DNA from: CAZAKZ01 sp964485695
GTDB taxonomy: Bacteria; Planctomycetota; JAFGQW01
Direction of reading: 5' to 3'
Length of the DNA stretch: 64,000 nucleotides
Assembly: GCA_964485695.1 (NCBI GenBank)
Contig: CAZAKZ010000006.1
Span: forward strand, 1 to 64,000
Of this stretch, positions 46,238-53,144 are shown piece by piece. The position numbers were made by a program, and so were the translations under genes. The first letter of the stretch is position 1. Each line of letters begins with the position of its first letter. The notes beneath the pieces are model-generated. The model saw only the letters and a program-made list of their open reading frames with translations, was not told the origin of the DNA and ran no database searches.

Positions 46238-47547
46238 AACCTGGCGGCGGCGCGGCCTTAAGGCGCATCCACCTCCAGACCTTCGGCTGCCAGATGAACG
46301 AGTACGATTCGGAGCTGGCTCGTACCCTCCTGGAGGGGGCCGGGTATGGCTTCACGGCCGATCAAGAGGAGGCCGACGTTCTCCTCTTCAACACCTGCGC
46401 CGTCCGGGAGACCGCCCACACCCGGATCTACGCCCGCCTCGACGCGCTGCAGTCCTGGAAATCGGAGGGGGAAGGTCGGGTCGTCGGTGTGCTGGGGTGC
46501 ATGGCCCAGAACCTGAAGCAGGAAATGCTGGACCGGTTTCCGGCCGTGGACTTCGTGTGCGGTCCGGACGCGCTCCGCGATCTACCCGACCTCATCGACC
46601 GGGCCCACGGCGCGGCCCTGGACCTCTCCGAGTACGAGACCTACGAGGACATTGCCCCCACCCGGGTGAAGGGCGTCAACGCCTGGATCGCGGTCATGCG
46701 CGGGTGCAACAACTTCTGTTCCTTCTGCGTGGTGCCCTACACCCGGGGCCGGGAGCGGTCCCGGAATCCCGACGGTATCGTGGAGGAGGCCCGCCGCCTC
46801 GTGGCCGAGGGCCACTGCCAGGTCACCCTTCTCGGCCAGAACGTCAATTCCTACAGCCACGGTGGCTGTGATTTCACCGACCTGATCCGGCGGGTGGCGG
46901 ACGTGGAGGGCGTGGAACGGGTCCGGTTCACATCCCCGCATCCCAAGGACTTCCCCCTGAAGCTCCTGGAGGTCATCGCCGGCCACCCCAATATCTGCAA
47001 CGCCGTCCACCTCCCCCTGCAGTCGGGCAGCAATCGGATCCTGAAACGCATGAACCGCGGCTACACCCGGGAGTCGTTCCTGGATCTGGCCGCCCGGATG
47101 CGCGACACGGTTCCCGACCTGGCGCTGACCACCGACGTCATCTGCGGTTTTCCGTCGGAGACCCTGGAGGATTACCTCGAAACCGAGGATGTGGTGAAGA
47201 CCGTGGCGTTCGAGTCGGCGTTCATCTTCAAGTATTCCGTGCGCAAGGGCACCGTTGCGGCGCGCCGGTTCGAGGACGACGTTTCCGAGGAGGAAAAGTC
47301 CCATCGCGTCACCCGCCTGGTGGACATCCAGCGCGAGCTCTCCCGCAGCAAGAACGAGGCCCGCATCGGACGCGTCGAGCGCGTCCTCGTCGAGGGCGTG
47401 AGCCGGAAGGATCCCGGCGCGTGGCGCTCCCGGAACCAGGGCAATACCATCGTGGTCTTTGAGAATCCCGCTCGCCGCGTGGGGGACTTCTGTGAGGTGC
47501 GCATCGTCCGGGCCACCCCCAACACCCTCATCGCTGAGCCGACGTGA
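46234..47547 (+). CDS. miaB: tRNA-2-methylthio-N6-dimethylallyladenosine synthase MiaB
   Basis: 437-residue radical SAM methylthiotransferase that forms ms2i6A37 in UNN-decoding tRNAs. The signature TFGCQMNEYDSELA gives the first auxiliary-cluster Cys, with NTCAVRE and VLGCMAQ the others. The radical SAM motif is MRGCNNFCSFCVVPYTRGRERSR. HLPLQSGSNRILKRMNRGYTRE and a TRAM domain (VLVEGVSRKDPGAWRSRNQ) follow. The start is GTG 46234 within the mtaB stop (GTGA). An alternative start a few codons later would still leave the domain intact. The 3' end overlaps the convergent nucleotidyltransferase gene by 20 bp. Confidence 0.95.
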   Translation: MKPGGGAALRRIHLQTFGCQMNEYDSELARTLLEGAGYGFTADQEEADVLLFNTCAVRETAHTRIYARLDALQSWKSEGEGRVVGVLGCMAQNLKQEMLDRFPAVDFVCGPDALRDLPDLIDRAHGAALDLSEYETYEDIAPTRVKGVNAWIAVMRGCNNFCSFCVVPYTRGRERSRNPDGIVEEARRLVAEGHCQVTLLGQNVNSYSHGGCDFTDLIRRVADVEGVERVRFTSPHPKDFPLKLLEVIAGHPNICNAVHLPLQSGSNRILKRMNRGYTRESFLDLAARMRDTVPDLALTTDVICGFPSETLEDYLETEDVVKTVAFESAFIFKYSVRKGTVAARRFEDDVSEEEKSHRVTRLVDIQRELSRSKNEARIGRVERVLVEGVSRKDPGAWRSRNQGNTIVVFENPARRVGDFCEVRIVRATPNTLIAEPT

Positions 47548-48412
47548 AGGCCCGGTCCAGGAGGTCCTCGAGACCCAGGAATACGGCCCACACCCGGAGG
47601 TATTCCCGGTCCAGCACCTCTCCCTTGGCCTTGATCACCCCGAGAACGTCCCGCCACTGCCGGTCCTGAGTTCGTCCGCTCTTATCAAACCACTGCAGTT
47701 TGGCCAGGATGGAATCTTCCGGAGTCGTGATGAACGCGGATCTTTGCGGCGAATCAAGGACCACCTCCCGAACCCGGCGCTCCATCTTGACCCGGTCGTA
47801 CACGCCTCTTCCCGGGATGAAGATGTCGACCTTGAAGGCCAGGTCCACGTGGATCAGGTTGAAGCTGGAGCGGTTCCGGATCGCCTCGCGAGCGGCGCTC
47901 TCCACCACATAGAACGCCGCCTCGTGCCTCCGGAGGAACGGCCGCAACCGGTCCCGGGAAAGATCGGCGATGATGTCAACGTCGTTGGTGGTGCGGACCA
48001 TGCCGTGCAGGGTGCTGGCAATGGAGCCACCGATGAAATACTCCACCTCCAGCGCCTCCAGGCTTTGCGCCACCGACACGGCGACCTCGAGGGGATTCAC
48101 TTCGATCATGAGAGTGCCTTCCGGGATGCTGCACGCCTCCGGCCACGCCGAGCCGAGAATGCGGCTGGCGAGCTCGAGGCGTGCCTGCACGGAGGTGGCC
48201 TCCGGAAACTGGCTCCGGACACCGGCCAGGGCCAGGCCGCGGGCCATCTTCACCAGGCCGTGGAGCATGCAGGCCTTTTCCGAGGCCGGCGCTGCGCCGA
48301 ACCGCCGGAACTGGAGGGCCTCCACGGCCGGATCTTCCTGGGGATGCATCTCCCGCCAGGTCGGAGGGATGGCCGGAGCCGAGGTTTCTCTCACGACATT
48401 GTTTTCATTCAT
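47528..48412 (-). CDS. Nucleotidyltransferase-fold protein of unknown target
   Basis: 294 residues. The C-terminal two thirds resemble small nucleotidyltransferases of the AbiEii/DUF6036 type: YFIGGSIASTLHGMVRTTNDVDIIADL has the GS motif and the Asp-x-Asp metal pair. The region after it (KVDIFIPG) may supply the third acidic residue, and a C-terminal helical part contains LAKLQWFDKSGRTQDRQWRDVLG. The first 85 residues are a separate helical stretch. No antitoxin-like partner is beside it, so I do not call it a toxin. The ATG at 48412 and the first 37 or so codons lie inside copy 1 of a perfect 148-bp tandem duplication. A second identical start is therefore present upstream at 48560, but from there the frame closes after 51 codons. 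Confidence 0.75.
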   Translation of the reverse strand: MNENNVVRETSAPAIPPTWREMHPQEDPAVEALQFRRFGAAPASEKACMLHGLVKMARGLALAGVRSQFPEATSVQARLELASRILGSAWPEACSIPEGTLMIEVNPLEVAVSVAQSLEALEVEYFIGGSIASTLHGMVRTTNDVDIIADLSRDRLRPFLRRHEAAFYVVESAAREAIRNRSSFNLIHVDLAFKVDIFIPGRGVYDRVKMERRVREVVLDSPQRSAFITTPEDSILAKLQWFDKSGRTQDRQWRDVLGVIKAKGEVLDREYLRVWAVFLGLEDLLDRAFTSAQR

Positions 48413-48598
48413 GACGGAGAGAATTATACGGCGTCCTGCCGATCCTCGCCCGCCGGAACTGGAGGGCCTCCACGGCCGGATCTTCCTGGGGATGCATCTC
48501 CCGCCAGGTCGGAGGGATGGCCGGAGCCGAGGTTTCTCTCACGACATTGTTTTCATTCATGACGGAGAGAATTATACGGCGTCCTGCCGATCCTCGCC
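48302..48598. repeat. Perfect 148-bp tandem duplication over a gene start
   Basis: Positions 48302-48449 recur without a visible mismatch at 48450-48597, with one or two further matching bases. The unit contains the 5' part, start codon and leader (GAATTATACGGCGTCC region) of the minus-strand nucleotidyltransferase gene. Because 148 is not a multiple of three, the upstream copy encodes a 51-residue peptide that runs into the true gene out of frame. Confidence 0.95.
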
Positions 48599-48728
48599 GG
48601 GGGGAAGGTCGCAAAAAAACGCAGTGAGTTTCGAACTTTCCGGAAGTTTTCTGAAAATTCGATGTAGTAGAATTACGATGCCAAACCCGCAGGACCCGGG
48701 TAAAGTGGTCGGTAATGGAGGATTGCAC

Positions 48729-49817
48729 ATGACCCGATGGATACCGCTCATGGTGCTGGCTCTGGCCCTGCCTGTCTCGGCTCAATTTGCCGAAGACCTC
48801 GAAAAGCCCGTTCGAATCCAGGCGGACGGCAAGGCCATCAACGTGGACATCGGCCACGCCGCGCCCTGCATGGCCGACTTCGACGGGGACGGCCTGCAGG
48901 ATCTTCTGGTCGGCCAGTTCGGGTCGGGAAAGCTCCGGATCTACAAGAACGTGGGAACCCGCACAGAGCCGAGGTTCAGCGGCTATACCTGGTTCCAGGC
49001 CGGCGGCAAGGACGGCCGCGTGCCGGCGAGCTGATGTATCGGTTTCGGTCCACAGCGTGTGGACCTCACCCACGACGGCATTGCGGATATCCTCTCGGGA
49101 TCCTATCCCGGCCAGCTCTACCTCTTCCGCGGCACGGGCGGGGGGAACTACGCTGCCCCGGAGTTACTCAAGCGGGCGAACGGAGAAGTCATCAAGGCCT
49201 ACAAGGCCGCAGCGCCCTTTGCCGCGGACTGGGACGGGGACGGGGATCTGGATATCATCCTCGGGGAAATCACGGGACGGGTCTATTTCATCCCACGGGA
49301 AAAGAAGGGATACGGCAAACCCCTGAGGCTGAGGGCAAACGGAAGGAAGATCCAGGTGCGGGGTGGAAACGCCGGCCCCTGTGTGGCGGACTGGAACGGA
49401 GACGGCCTTCCCGACCTGATCCTGGGCTGCGGGGACGGCAGTGTGGTCTGGTACCGGAACCGGGGCTTCCGGACCGCTCCCGATCTGGCGCCGGCAAGAA
49501 ACCTGATCCCGCGGAGCAAGCGTCAGGGGATCCGGATCGAGGATGGCAACAAGGAGATAGTCATGGGCTCCCGCACCAAGCCGTGCGTCACCGACTACAA
49601 CGGCGACGGCCGCCTGGACCTCCTGGTGGGCGACTTCCTCTACGGCGGCCAGGACTGGTCCAGCCTCACGCCCAAGGAGCGGAAGGCGTGGGAGGAAGCA
49701 CGGATGAAGCTCTCCACGGGTTTCACGAAGGACTTTCCCACCTTGAAGAGGCCTCGTTCCATCGTGTATGGCCACGTGTGGCTCTGTCTCAGGAAGCCGT
49801 CCCCGGAGGATGGATGA
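48729..49817 (+). CDS. Candidate selenoprotein: secreted FG-GAP/VCBS-repeat propeller with in-frame TGA (Sec102-Cys103)
   Basis: 362 residues if TGA at 49032-49034 is read through. GGAGG (48717-48721) precedes the ATG. The signal peptide is MTRWIPLMVLALALPVSAQ. FG-GAP-type blades flank the stop on both sides in the same frame: ADFDGDGLQDLLVGQFGSGK before it, then VDLTHDGIADILSGSYPG, ADWDGDGDLDIILGE, ADWNGDGLPDLILG and TDYNGDGRLDLLVGD after. The sequence across the stop is GGKDGRVPAS-TGA-CIGFGPQRVDL, so no frameshift is involved. A perfect stem-loop starts 12 bases after the TGA. Together these support selenocysteine insertion over a plain nonsense mutation, though a pseudogene is not excluded. 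Conventional annotation would split it into 48729-49034 and a piece starting at about 49059. No selA, selB or selC gene lies in the window. Confidence 0.7.
49047..49065 (+). promoter_or_regulatory. Putative bacterial SECIS stem-loop
   Basis: GGTCCACA-GCG-TGTGGACC: a perfect 8-bp stem with a three-base loop starting with G. The stem begins 12 bases and the loop 20 bases after the TGA at 49032-49034. Bacterial SECIS elements lie within coding sequence directly 3' of UGA with a short stem and a G among the first loop bases, so position and form fit. The element encodes Gly-Pro-Gln-Arg-Val-Asp. Confidence 0.6.
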
Positions 49818-49829
49818 GCTTATCCAGCC

Positions 49830-50846
49830 ATGAATGATAATCCACCTATCGACCTGACCGGTGAAGCCTTGCCGGAGCCCACCGAGCAGGTCCGGTCCGC
49901 GGGCGAGACACTGCGCGCCGCTTTCGAGGAAGCCTGCCGGAGCGAAAAACTTCTGGGACACCTGACCGGGCCGCCTGACTGCATGGACCTCGCGTTCGAA
50001 ACCCAGGACACGGCGCCGCCCGAGCTGATCCAGGAGACGTTCTTGAAGGAACTCGAGAAGCGGGGAGTCAAGGCTGGGCCGGTGCTTCGGCCGCATCCAG
50101 CCATGGGGGAGGCGGAGATCCGGGCGGCGGCCGCGGCCCTGGCCGATACGGTGCGGCGCATCCGGGCCCTGATGGTGGAGTACAACTCATACCTCTCGGC
50201 CGGCCTGCCCTTTGTCTTCGATGCGCCCTGTGCCCTCATGAAGGACCGCGGGCTTTGCATCTACCGCTATCCTGCCCGGGCCGGGACCGACGTCCGGGCC
50301 GTGGGCGAGGCCGTGCGCATCACCTTCCATGTCGGCCCCCTCGGGGAGGTGACCTCGTCAGGCTTCTACGTACCCACCCGCGTACGCGGCGACATCACGA
50401 CAGATATCCGGTACCACCTCCGGCAGTGGAACCCCGGCCCGGACAACGCGTGCCTCGCCCTCTTCGCCCAGGACGAGGCCTCCATGGTCCGTTTCTACGC
50501 CCAGCGCTACACCCCGGCCGAAGCGCCGGACGGCCCCCTTCTCCTGGCCAACCTGAACGACGTGCGATCCGAGGCCGGGCCGGTGGCCGGCAGCGAGGGA
50601 GCGTTCCGTCTCGTACGCCGGGGCACCACGGTCTCGGCCTGGCACCGGTCCGGGAATGAGAAGTGGCGCTTGCTGGGCGAGAGTCCCTTCGAGGACGCCC
50701 CGGATCTCTACATCGGCGCCAAGATCTGGTCCGGGGTGGAGTGCAGCGGCCTGGAGGCGGATCTCTCGGACCTGCGCATCGAGGGCGAGGTGCCGGAGGA
50801 CCAGACCACCGTCCCGGTGGAGCGGCCCGATCCCAGAAACGCCTGA
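49830..50846 (+). CDS. Two-domain protein: orphan class III aminotransferase-like small domain plus DUF1349/concanavalin-like domain
   Basis: 338 residues with no signal peptide. Residues about 20-115 follow the pattern of the C-terminal small domain of class III aminotransferases (LGHLTGPPDCMDLAF, ETFLKELEKRGVKAG, then a helix after ...EAEIRAAAAAL). The PLP-binding large domain and its Lys are missing. Residues about 125-325 look like a beta-sandwich of the DUF1349/LamG type (FRLVRRGTTVSAWHRSGNEKWRLLG, DLYIGAKIWSG). Both assignments are by pattern and only moderately sure. The ATG at 49830 has a weak ribosome-binding site. It lies 12 bp after the selenoprotein candidate and may be co-transcribed. 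Confidence 0.55.
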   Translation: MNDNPPIDLTGEALPEPTEQVRSAGETLRAAFEEACRSEKLLGHLTGPPDCMDLAFETQDTAPPELIQETFLKELEKRGVKAGPVLRPHPAMGEAEIRAAAAALADTVRRIRALMVEYNSYLSAGLPFVFDAPCALMKDRGLCIYRYPARAGTDVRAVGEAVRITFHVGPLGEVTSSGFYVPTRVRGDITTDIRYHLRQWNPGPDNACLALFAQDEASMVRFYAQRYTPAEAPDGPLLLANLNDVRSEAGPVAGSEGAFRLVRRGTTVSAWHRSGNEKWRLLGESPFEDAPDLYIGAKIWSGVECSGLEADLSDLRIEGEVPEDQTTVPVERPDPRNA

Positions 50847-50863
50847 GCCTTTCCGGACACACT

Positions 50864-50881
50864 CGTTACTCCAGAGTAACG
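50864..50881 (+). terminator. Strong hairpin after the 49830 gene
   Basis: CGTTACTC-CA-GAGTAACG, a perfect 8-bp palindrome (7 bp if the loop is relaxed), 18 bases after the stop codon at 50844-50846. No T-run follows, so it would be a non-canonical terminator or an mRNA 3'-end stabiliser. Confidence 0.4.
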
Positions 50882-51046
50882 CTACCGCGACGGGAGTGCT
50901 CCTCGAATTTCAGCCCTGCCGCCGATCTTGTGGTACAATTCCGGATGATTGCCCGGGGAAGCATTTACTGGCACATATTTTGTATGGATCTCGAGGTCAA
51001 ACGCTGAGGCAAGGGTCAAGCCGTTCTCGATGAAAGGATTTCCGGC

Positions 51047-51799
51047 ATGGTTCGCTCAATCCTGATACTCTCCGTGCTCCTGGCAGTGGCAACTCCTATC
51101 GCCGGCCAGGGCGTTAATTTCTCGGTCGTTCCCACCTCAGTTCCCCTTGGCCAGAAGCTCCTCCTCTCCTTCACCAACCAGTCCTCCAACACCATCTGGT
51201 TCGCCAATCCGGCCCCCTGGAGCATCTATGACACAAAGAACCAGCTCGTGTTCTCACCGATCGTCATCACCATACCCGTATCCGTGCCTCCCCGCACCGC
51301 GACGTTATGGTACTGGGATCAGCTGGACCATAACCTGAAACAGGTGTTGCCGGGCAACTACGAGGCCAGGATCACCTTCAACCTCGGCCAGACCACCTTG
51401 AAGGCCCCCTTCACCATCGAGGACGTTTCCCTGACCCTGTCGGGCCAGGCCACACCGGGCGGAACCCTGATCCTGAACCTCCGTGCCCCGCAGGCTGCCG
51501 GCATGATCTACCAAACGGCCCTCGCCTTCACCGATTCGGGCATCTCCCTCCCTGGAAAACGCGTCCTGCCCCTGGCGCCGGACCCGCTCTTCTTCGTCAG
51601 CATCCTGGTCGGCCCGCCCATCTTCGAGAAGTTCGCGGGTGTCCTGGACAGCACCGGCAACGGCGTCTCGAAGCTGAACTTCCCCAAGACGAGCGCTCTG
51701 ATCGGCGTGCAGGCGTTCGCTGCCTTCGCCACCTTCCATCCGTCGGGACCAGGGGGCATCTTCAACCACTCGGCCTCGAAGAAATTCCAGATCAAGTAA
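51047..51799 (+). CDS. Small secreted protein with the shared C-terminal beta domain
   Basis: 250 residues. The signal peptide (MVRSILILSVLLAVATPIAGQ) is followed by an Ig-like beta domain (about 25-125: VNFSVVPTSVPLGQKLLLSFTNQSSNTIWF, then GNYEARITFNLGQTTLKAPFTIED). The recurrent C-terminal domain occupies about 130-250, with FAGVLDSTGNGVSKLNFPKTSALIGVQAFAAFAT. The two-domain layout suggests a surface-displayed or sorted structural protein. No enzymatic motif is visible. ATG with AAAGGAT upstream. The 200 bp before it contains the hairpin at 50864-50881 and AT-rich sequence that may be its promoter. Confidence 0.75.
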   Translation: MVRSILILSVLLAVATPIAGQGVNFSVVPTSVPLGQKLLLSFTNQSSNTIWFANPAPWSIYDTKNQLVFSPIVITIPVSVPPRTATLWYWDQLDHNLKQVLPGNYEARITFNLGQTTLKAPFTIEDVSLTLSGQATPGGTLILNLRAPQAAGMIYQTALAFTDSGISLPGKRVLPLAPDPLFFVSILVGPPIFEKFAGVLDSTGNGVSKLNFPKTSALIGVQAFAAFATFHPSGPGGIFNHSASKKFQIK

Positions 51800-51867
51800 G
51801 CCTGGAGTATGCCATAATAGCCGCGGGCGGGGCCGTCGATCTGGGAAGGTGCACATAAGGGTTGACC

Positions 51868-52371
51868 ATGACAAAGATCCGCGGATACAGGCCCTCCGAC
51901 CTGGATCGGTGCAGAGCGCTGTGGGCCGAGATGAATCAACACCACAGGGAGATCTACGACGATCCCTCCATCGGGGGAGAGAATCCAGGAATGGAGTTCG
52001 ATGGTCACCTCTCCAGAGTGGGGCCGGAGCGAGTATGGGTTGCCGAGTCCGGCAAAGAGATGGTCGGATTCGTTTCGTTGATTCACGAGGGCGAGGAAGC
52101 CGAAGTCGAACCGATGGTGGTGAGCCGAGAACACCGGGGAGGTGGTATCGGCCGGCAGCTGCTGGACCGCGCGGTGGAGGAAGCGAAGAACCTCGGCGTG
52201 GTGTGCCTCTGCGTGAAGCCCGTGGCCCGGAATCCGAAAGCGATTTCCTTCTTCCATGACGCGGGTTTCAAGACCCTTGGACACATCCAGCAGTTCATGT
52301 GGCTCGGTCCGACAACTCCCGGGCAGTGGAAGAAGGGGCCTGAGGTGTTCGGCAAGTCCTTTGACTGCTGA
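51868..52371 (+). CDS. GNAT-family N-acetyltransferase
   Basis: 167-residue acyl-CoA-dependent acetyltransferase. The CoA pyrophosphate-binding motif A is visible as VEPMVVSREHRGGGIGRQLLDRAVEEAK (R-x-x-G-x-G followed by a helix). Motif B lies in VCLCVKPVARNPKAISFFHDAGFKTLG, the usual N-x-x-A-x-x-F-Y/H-x-x-x-G-F end. Substrate unknown. ATG 51868 follows AAGGG; a TTG two codons upstream (51862) is a less likely start. It stands alone between exported-protein genes, on the same strand. Confidence 0.9.
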   Translation: MTKIRGYRPSDLDRCRALWAEMNQHHREIYDDPSIGGENPGMEFDGHLSRVGPERVWVAESGKEMVGFVSLIHEGEEAEVEPMVVSREHRGGGIGRQLLDRAVEEAKNLGVVCLCVKPVARNPKAISFFHDAGFKTLGHIQQFMWLGPTTPGQWKKGPEVFGKSFDC

Positions 52372-52504
52372 AGAGCAGTGACCTGGCTCGAGACCGCCCT
52401 TCCTGTGTTGCGCAGCACCCGATATTCAAATATACTGCCGGCAGGGTCCACCGGGCCGATGGACCTATCCATTTCCGAAGAGCCATGCAATCAGGAGGTT
52501 ACGA

Positions 52505-53071
52505 ATGGTATATATGGCAGACCTCTGGCTTCCCATCCTGCTTTCGGCGATATTCGTATTCATTGTCAGCTCGGTCATCCACATGGTGCTTCCCTTCCAC
52601 AAGGCGGACTGCAAGAAGCTACCCGGTGAGGAAAGGGTGCTCGAGGAGATGCGAGCTCAGGGCGTCAAGTCCGGAGACTACATGTTACCCTGCCCGGAAT
52701 CCATGAAGGACATGGGTTCTCCGGAGATGATCGAGAAGTACAAGCAGGGCCCGGTGGGTTTCTTGACGGTGATGCCGCCAGGGGTGCCGGCGATCGGGAA
52801 GAGCCTCGTTCAGTGGTTCTTGCTGGCCCTTCTCATCAGTGTCTTCGTCGCCTATGCCGCCAGGCTCGGCCTGAAGCTGGGGGCGGAGACCATGGTGGTC
52901 TTCCGCATGACCTTGACCGTGGCCATTCTCGGCCACACGGTCTCTTACATCTGCGACTCCATCTGGAAGGGCCGCAGCTGGAAAATCACCCTGAAGTTCG
53001 TGTGCGACGGCGTGGTCTACGGCGTTGTGACCGCGGCCACCTTCGCCTTGCTCTGGCCCGATGCCGTGTGA
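52505..53071 (+). CDS. Conserved-type membrane protein, four predicted helices
   Basis: 188 residues, function not recognised. A first membrane helix (about residues 7-28: LWLPILLSAIFVFIVSSVIHMVLP) is followed by a soluble loop with PFHKADCKKLPGEE and MLPCPESMKDM, both containing Cys. Three more helices follow at about 100-122, 130-150 and 165-185. The HxxLPFHKxDxxxLP stretch looks conserved and may bind a metal, but that is a guess. AGGAGGT (52494-52500) gives a very strong ribosome-binding site for ATG 52505. A second ATG lies three codons later. Monocistronic as far as can be seen. Confidence 0.72.
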   Translation: MVYMADLWLPILLSAIFVFIVSSVIHMVLPFHKADCKKLPGEERVLEEMRAQGVKSGDYMLPCPESMKDMGSPEMIEKYKQGPVGFLTVMPPGVPAIGKSLVQWFLLALLISVFVAYAARLGLKLGAETMVVFRMTLTVAILGHTVSYICDSIWKGRSWKITLKFVCDGVVYGVVTAATFALLWPDAV

Positions 53072-53144
53072 GAGCTCGGGTGGTCGGAACGATGCGTCTG
53101 GGCTGGAATAGAAACACCTGTCCCGCAGCACCGGGGATGTGGTC

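Noticed and set aside
47528..48412. Toxin-antitoxin (AbiE-like) pair
   Set aside because: The nucleotidyltransferase-like gene has no AbiEi-like or other small partner on either side.
48405..48560. 51-codon minus-strand peptide beginning like the nucleotidyltransferase
   Set aside because: It exists only because the 148-bp duplication copied the start codon; it leaves the true frame at the repeat junction and is not an independent gene.
49032..49034. Frameshift as cause of the split FG-GAP gene
   Set aside because: Both halves are in the same frame (48729 and 49059 are both multiples of three) and join without gap, so only the TGA itself interrupts the gene.
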